Part shown: piece after piece, positions 60,581-64,000 of the stretch
Numbering within the stretch: position 1 is the first letter of the stretch
Layout of the letters: every line of letters begins with the position of its first letter
DNA from: Sphingobacterium allocomposti
GTDB taxonomy: Bacteria; Bacteroidota; Bacteroidia; Sphingobacteriales; Sphingobacteriaceae
Direction: 5' to 3'
DNA: 64,000 nt
Assembly: GCF_008124885.1 (NCBI RefSeq)
Contig: NZ_VNHX01000007.1
Location: forward strand, 62,001-126,000
Program-made: the position numbers and the translations under genes
The notes under the pieces: generated by a model
Seen by the model: only the letters and a program-made list of their open reading frames with translations
Told to the model about the DNA's origin: nothing
Database searches by the model: none

Positions 60581-61135
60581 AAAGCGAGAGGCTAATAGCT
60601 AATGGCAGATAGCAGATGGCTTTAAGCCGTAAAGGCGTTGATTTGTAAAGTTGTAAAGCGAGAGGCTAATAGCTAATGGCAGATAGCAGATGGCTCTAAG
60701 CTGTAAAGTCGTTGATTTGTAAAGTCGTAAAGCGAGAGGCTAATAGCTAATGGCAGATAGCAGATGGCTATAAGCCGTAAAGGCGTTGATTTGTAAAGTT
60801 GTAAAGCGAGAGGCTAATAGCTAATGGCAGATAGCAGATGGCTATAAGCCGTAAAGGCGTTGATTTGTAAAGTCGTAAAGCGAGAGGCTAATAGCTAATG
60901 GCAGATAGCAGATGGCTATAAGCCGTAAAGGCGTTGATTTGTAAAGTTGTAAAGCGAGAGGCTAATAGCTAATGGCAGATAGCAGATGGCTATAAGCCGT
61001 AAAGGCGTTGATTTGTAAAGTCGTAAAGCGAGAGGCTAATAGCTAATGGCAGATAGCAGATGGCTATAAGCCGTAAAGGCGTTGATTTGTAAAGTTGTAA
61101 AGCGAGAGGCTAATAGCTAATGGCAGATGGCTGTG
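60581..61135. repeat. 74-bp tandem array with 148-bp higher-order unit
   Basis: AAAGCGAGAGGCTAATAGC recurs at 60581, 60655, 60729, 60803, 60877, 60951, 61025 and 61099, exactly 74 bases apart. Unit ends alternate strictly between AAAGTTGT and AAAGTCGT, giving a 148-bp dimer. Inside each unit GGCTAATAGC can pair imperfectly with GCTATAAGCC. Confidence 0.95.
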
Positions 61136-61157
61136 GAGACGCAAGATCTTGCGTCTC
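61136..61157. repeat. 22-bp perfect palindrome inserted in the array
   Basis: GAGACGCAAGA followed by its reverse complement. It interrupts the last 74-bp unit, and GCT is present on both sides, as expected for a small target duplication. Confidence 0.85.
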
Positions 61158-61285
61158 AGCTATAAGCCGCAAACCTACACTCTCAAATCTCACTTCTAAC
61201 TTCTAACTAACTATTCTAACTCCAAATTACTCACTTCTCATATCTCATATCTCATATCTCACGTCTAATATCTCACATCTAACTC

Positions 61286-63163
61286 CTAACACCCCCGCTC
61301 TCCCCTCGGTAGTGAGAAATAAAAACTACTTCCCTTCCCTAGTGTACTTTCCACGCCGATCTCTCCGCCATGCGCCCTGATAATCTCGCTACATAGGTAA
61401 AGGCCTATTCCAAATCCCGAAACGGATTTCGTCTTATCACTCTCAATCCTATAAAAGCGCTCGAATATTTTTGGGATATCTTCCTGATTTAGCCCGAATC
61501 CCTCGTCGGTTACGCGCAGCAATACGCGGTCCCCATCCTCCGCGCACGATACGCAGATCGACGACTGCTGTGGCGAATATTTCTCGGCATTACTGACAAG
61601 GTTCTGGATCACCTGCCCGATCTTCTCCCTGTCTCCGGTAACCCAGATGGCGTCCGCAGCGTCGAAAGTAAACCGGTGCTTTGGCCCCGACGTTTTAATT
61701 TCCGCTTCCAGCTCCTTCAGAAGTATAGCCATGTCGAACACCTGCCTTTCAAGGAAAAGCTTTCCAGACTCGAGCCTGGATACATTCAAAAAGCTGTTGA
61801 TTAGGTTTGTCATTTTGCTCAGCTGCCGCGCAGTTGAGCGCAGCAGGCTCTCCTCTGAAGTATCTCCGTTTTTCTGTGTCCGTCTTTGCAATATCTGGAT
61901 ATAGCCCAACGCCGAAGTCAACGGGGTCTTCAGCTCATGGCTCACCATACTGATAAAATCGTTTTTTCGCTGCTCATCCGCCTTCATCTCCGTGATGTCG
62001 ACCGCCGAAATAACAGAGCCCGCAAACGAACCGTCGGCAAGAAACCGTGGAAGACTCCGCGCGAGCAGCCATCGGTTCTCCTCGCTGCAATCCGTCAGCC
62101 GGAATTCGCACTGCCACTGCTTCTGTTCCGATGTACCAGTAGCCAGCATCTCCGTTAACGCCTTTCTATCTTCAACGAAAACGTGATTGAGCCAGGCGCC
62201 CTTATGGAGAAAAGCCACGGGTGTCCCCAGAAGCGCTTCCCAACGCTTATTGAAGTAGATCTCGCGCCCCTGGTCATCGGTTAACACAATCAACACGTCC
62301 ATTCCTTCAGCCATCATACGGAACCGCACCTCGCTCTCCGAGACGGCCATCTCCGCTTTCCGGATATCAGTAATATCGCGCGTGGTCCCGGCCACTGCCG
62401 TTACCTCTCCCTCATCATTCAATACAGGCGTAAAAATATAGTCGTAAATGCGACGTCCCAACACAGCATGAGGAAAAGAGACTTCCCCGCGGATCGGCTG
62501 CTTGGTAGCCCTTACCTGATCAATTTCGCGTTCGTGCATTGCTGCATGCCAGTCCTCGTATCCGTTTTCTGTCAGCCGCCTGCCGATGGCCTCGTCCCAT
62601 GTTTTTCCCCACATGGTCAGCAGGGCATCATTTGCATAGGTAAAACGGTACTCCAGGTCGAATACGTAAATAAGATCCGGCGTTCCCGAAGCAATAGCTT
62701 CGTATACACGCTTTTGCTGCTCCGAATCCTCTTTGGCCTGACGCAACTCCTGCTCGACCTTCCGGCGCTCCGTGATATCAGTCGACGTACCAAACCACTC
62801 GACGACCTCCCCGTCATCATTAAAAACAGGGACAGCGCGCGACAACGTCCATCCCACCGAGCCATCCGCGCGAAGCACCCGATGTTCCGATTCAAACATC
62901 ATGCGCCTTTCCGAAGCCCGCTGAATGGCGGCAGCCACGCTGTTATGGTCGTCGGGCGGGATGTATCTCACCATCCAGTCAACAATTGGCTGGTTCGCGT
63001 CTGAAAGGAAACCCCGTCCCGCAAGCGAAGTCATTACGCTCCAGTCAGGACTCATGCTGAACACGATATCGGAAGTGGCGCGGACTAAAGCTAGAAAACG
63101 TCCTTCCCGCTCTTCAATAGAACGGAATTTGTCCCCTGACGGCTTATCGTTTAGTAGCTTCAT
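61286..63163 (-). CDS. Multi-PAS sensor histidine kinase (soluble)
   Basis: A 625-residue kinase without membrane segments. Three PAS-PAC modules (about 20-135, 150-267, 275-395; each ends with a DITE/DITDIRKAE-type PAC edge) precede HisKA with H409 in NDFISMVSHELKTPLTSALGY and a HATPase domain (NLVSNAEKYSPQQ, DEGFGLNQED, GFGIGLYLC). The input is probably cytoplasmic: redox state, light or a small ligand. No regulator gene adjoins. Its stop codon overlaps the pyrimidine heptamer tract of repeat island 2. Confidence 0.93.
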   Translation of the reverse strand: MKLLNDKPSGDKFRSIEEREGRFLALVRATSDIVFSMSPDWSVMTSLAGRGFLSDANQPIVDWMVRYIPPDDHNSVAAAIQRASERRMMFESEHRVLRADGSVGWTLSRAVPVFNDDGEVVEWFGTSTDITERRKVEQELRQAKEDSEQQKRVYEAIASGTPDLIYVFDLEYRFTYANDALLTMWGKTWDEAIGRRLTENGYEDWHAAMHEREIDQVRATKQPIRGEVSFPHAVLGRRIYDYIFTPVLNDEGEVTAVAGTTRDITDIRKAEMAVSESEVRFRMMAEGMDVLIVLTDDQGREIYFNKRWEALLGTPVAFLHKGAWLNHVFVEDRKALTEMLATGTSEQKQWQCEFRLTDCSEENRWLLARSLPRFLADGSFAGSVISAVDITEMKADEQRKNDFISMVSHELKTPLTSALGYIQILQRRTQKNGDTSEESLLRSTARQLSKMTNLINSFLNVSRLESGKLFLERQVFDMAILLKELEAEIKTSGPKHRFTFDAADAIWVTGDREKIGQVIQNLVSNAEKYSPQQSSICVSCAEDGDRVLLRVTDEGFGLNQEDIPKIFERFYRIESDKTKSVSGFGIGLYLCSEIIRAHGGEIGVESTLGKGSSFYFSLPRGERGC

Positions 63164-63409
63164 AACTCAATTCTCTGTATATAATAAATAGCCGGATAGC
63201 ACGTTTTGTTTTCTCATTCACAATTAAGAGAAAACCGGCATTTCTCCGTTGCAAACCGCGACGATCAACAGTGTTGGTTGTCAGACACTACAGTGATTTT
63301 ATACGCTAATTAGCCCGTTTTCTATTTAAAGGTAGTGCAAAGTACATTAAATAGAAAATAAAAAATTGTTACCATTCTTGTAAAGCTGGGCACCGTCAGG
63401 ATAAATAGC

Positions 63410-63417
63410 TACCTTTG
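63410..63417 (+). promoter_or_regulatory. -7-like element before the tRNA-like sequence
   Basis: TACCTTTG matches TAnnTTTG; no TTG lies at the usual distance (nearest at 63378). A transcript would begin near 63421. Confidence 0.4.
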
Positions 63418-63440
63418 CGGAAGTTTCGTGGAGAAACACC

Positions 63441-63497
63441 AGCAGAGCACTCAATGGCGTATGGGAGTAACTGAAGGTTCGATCCCTTCCTCTGCAA
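63441..63497 (+). ncRNA. tRNA-like sequence lacking a D arm (possible tRNA remnant)
   Basis: A T-arm is clear: GAAGG (63473-63477), loop TTCGATC, CCTTC (63485-63489). The following CTCTGC (63490-63495) pairs perfectly with GCAGAG (63442-63447) as an acceptor stem, and ACTC/GAGT (63449-63452, 63465-63468) forms a weak anticodon-like stem. There is no D arm and no CCA; the element is only about 57 bases. It may be the 3' part of a tRNA left at an integration site. Confidence 0.45.
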
Positions 63498-63641
63498 CAA
63501 CAGAATACGACTATAGATCCATTCCGGCTTCTCTTAGCTATCGGTGTATGCCGGCTGCGGTATCCGCCGTCGTTTCGGCAGATCGGCCACAGCGGTTGCG
63601 TAAATGGGCGAAACCGGAAGATCGTACACAGCTACTTTGAT

Positions 63642-64000
63642 ATGACCACAGCGCGGACAAACAACGGCATAGCCTCTTTTATCTTCTATCTTCTTTTATG
63701 GAGCAACCTTGTGCTCCCCCGATCACTATATGGGCAGACAGCCACTGCTGACCACGGGAAGCGGTTTTCCGACATCAACGACCTGGCATCCTTTTTCTCG
63801 CTAGACAAGGGGCCGCAGGTCATTATCAGCGGCCATCGGGGCAGCACGGAGAGTGGGCTCGCCGAGAACTCGATCGAAGCTTTCGACACCGTATTGTCGC
63901 ATCATTTCGCTTTTTTCGAAGTCGACCCCCGTCTGACGAAAGACAGCGTAATTGTGCTCATGCACGATGCCACGCTAGATCGGACAACCAGCGGTACGGG
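63642..64000 (+). CDS. Glycerophosphodiester phosphodiesterase family protein (N-terminal part, cut by window edge)
   Basis: 119 complete codons from the ATG at 63642. The start MTTARTNNGIASFIFYLLLW is a signal peptide or membrane anchor. From about residue 68 the GDPD hallmarks appear: VIISGHRGSTESGLAENSIEAF with the catalytic histidine and metal site, a FFEVDPRLTKDS strand (the usual E-x-D pair), and MHDATLDRTTSGTG with the second catalytic histidine. The enzyme splits glycerophosphodiesters to glycerol-3-phosphate and an alcohol, here probably in the periplasm. Confidence 0.9.
   Translation, partial: MTTARTNNGIASFIFYLLLWSNLVLPRSLYGQTATADHGKRFSDINDLASFFSLDKGPQVIISGHRGSTESGLAENSIEAFDTVLSHHFAFFEVDPRLTKDSVIVLMHDATLDRTTSGT

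Larger units (their letters stand above)
60261..61288. repeat. Repeat island 2 (same family as island 1)
   Basis: About 1 kb between the GH20 terminator and the stop of the following kinase. It holds the second copy of the paired hairpins (60457-60520), the 74-bp tandem array (60581 on), an inserted palindrome (61136-61157) and a pyrimidine heptamer tract (about 61173-61288). The orientation is the same as in island 1. No gene is seen. Confidence 0.9.
63164..63641. other. Intergenic region between kinase and GDPD genes
   Basis: Apart from the -7-like element and the tRNA-like sequence, I see an AT-rich part (63180-63380) that may carry the kinase promoter on the minus strand, and a small GTTTC/GAAAC hairpin at 63423-63437. 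A 70-codon open frame (63428-63640) over the tRNA-like sequence is probably not a gene. Confidence 0.5.

Noticed and set aside
60581..61135. CRISPR array
   Set aside because: Units are contiguous 74-bp copies with no unique spacers, and no cas gene lies in the window.
63428..63640. 70-codon open frame over the tRNA-like sequence
   Set aside because: Its sequence contains the reading typical of a translated T-arm and acceptor end; the nucleotide folding explains it better.

Overview
The window is chromosomal DNA from a Bacteroidota bacterium, most likely of the Sphingobacteriales (Pedobacter/Parapedobacter/Sphingobacterium relatives) with a GC content near 50 percent by eye. The evidence is the Bacteroidota-type promoters (TTG about 20 nt before TAnnTTTG), two SusC/SusD pairs, an ECF-sigma/FecR pair, the Bacteroidota gene order of the division cluster, a MraY with an extra insert, and LytTR-type two-component genes. 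No species can be named from the sequence alone.

Region 1 (1-13.7 kb, minus strand) is the division and cell wall (dcw) cluster, read from mraZ down to a truncated ftsA: mraZ, rsmH, ftsL-like, ftsI, murE, mraY, murD, ftsW, murG, murC, ftsQ, ftsA. Genes overlap or lie within a few bases, so it is probably one long operon. Its control region holds tandem MraZ boxes inside the likely promoter and a second, oppositely oriented box nearer to aspS. Region 2 (13.7-32.4 kb) is housekeeping: aspS, an orphan LutB-like protein, priA, a DUF423 protein, a large membrane-anchored beta-propeller protein, nrnA, an FKBP lipoprotein, tatD and ansA; then on the minus strand a UspA-like/lipocalin-like/DUF1275 operon, a histidine kinase-OmpR regulator pair and an FMN reductase.

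Region 3 (32.4-44.8 kb) is accessory and sensory. It has a low-GC gap with a relic of a type I restriction specificity gene and an 11-bp phased G-tract repeat, a SusCD pair, an AI-2E family transporter, a LytS/LytTR pair, a sorbosone/glucose-dehydrogenase-like lipoprotein and a second histidine kinase.

Region 4 (44.8-61.3 kb) is bracketed by two direct-orientation repeat islands of about 1.2 and 1.1 kb. Both are built of 7-bp periodic DNA, pyrimidine heptamers and a pair of conserved hairpins; one also carries a structured element of unknown family and the other a 74-bp tandem array with a palindrome inserted in it. Between them lie a KdgF-like cupin, a DmpA-type peptidase, a class IV aminotransferase, and a glycan-utilisation locus (SusCD, FecR, ECF sigma, GH43, GH20) with REP-like palindromes in the middle. 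Region 5 (61.3-64 kb) holds a multi-PAS histidine kinase, a compact tRNA-like sequence and the start of a glycerophosphodiester phosphodiesterase.

The most unusual material is noncoding: the two repeat islands, including a compensatory base change that suggests a conserved RNA or DNA fold, and the D-armless tRNA-like element. No CRISPR array, rRNA, intact transposase or prophage was seen.
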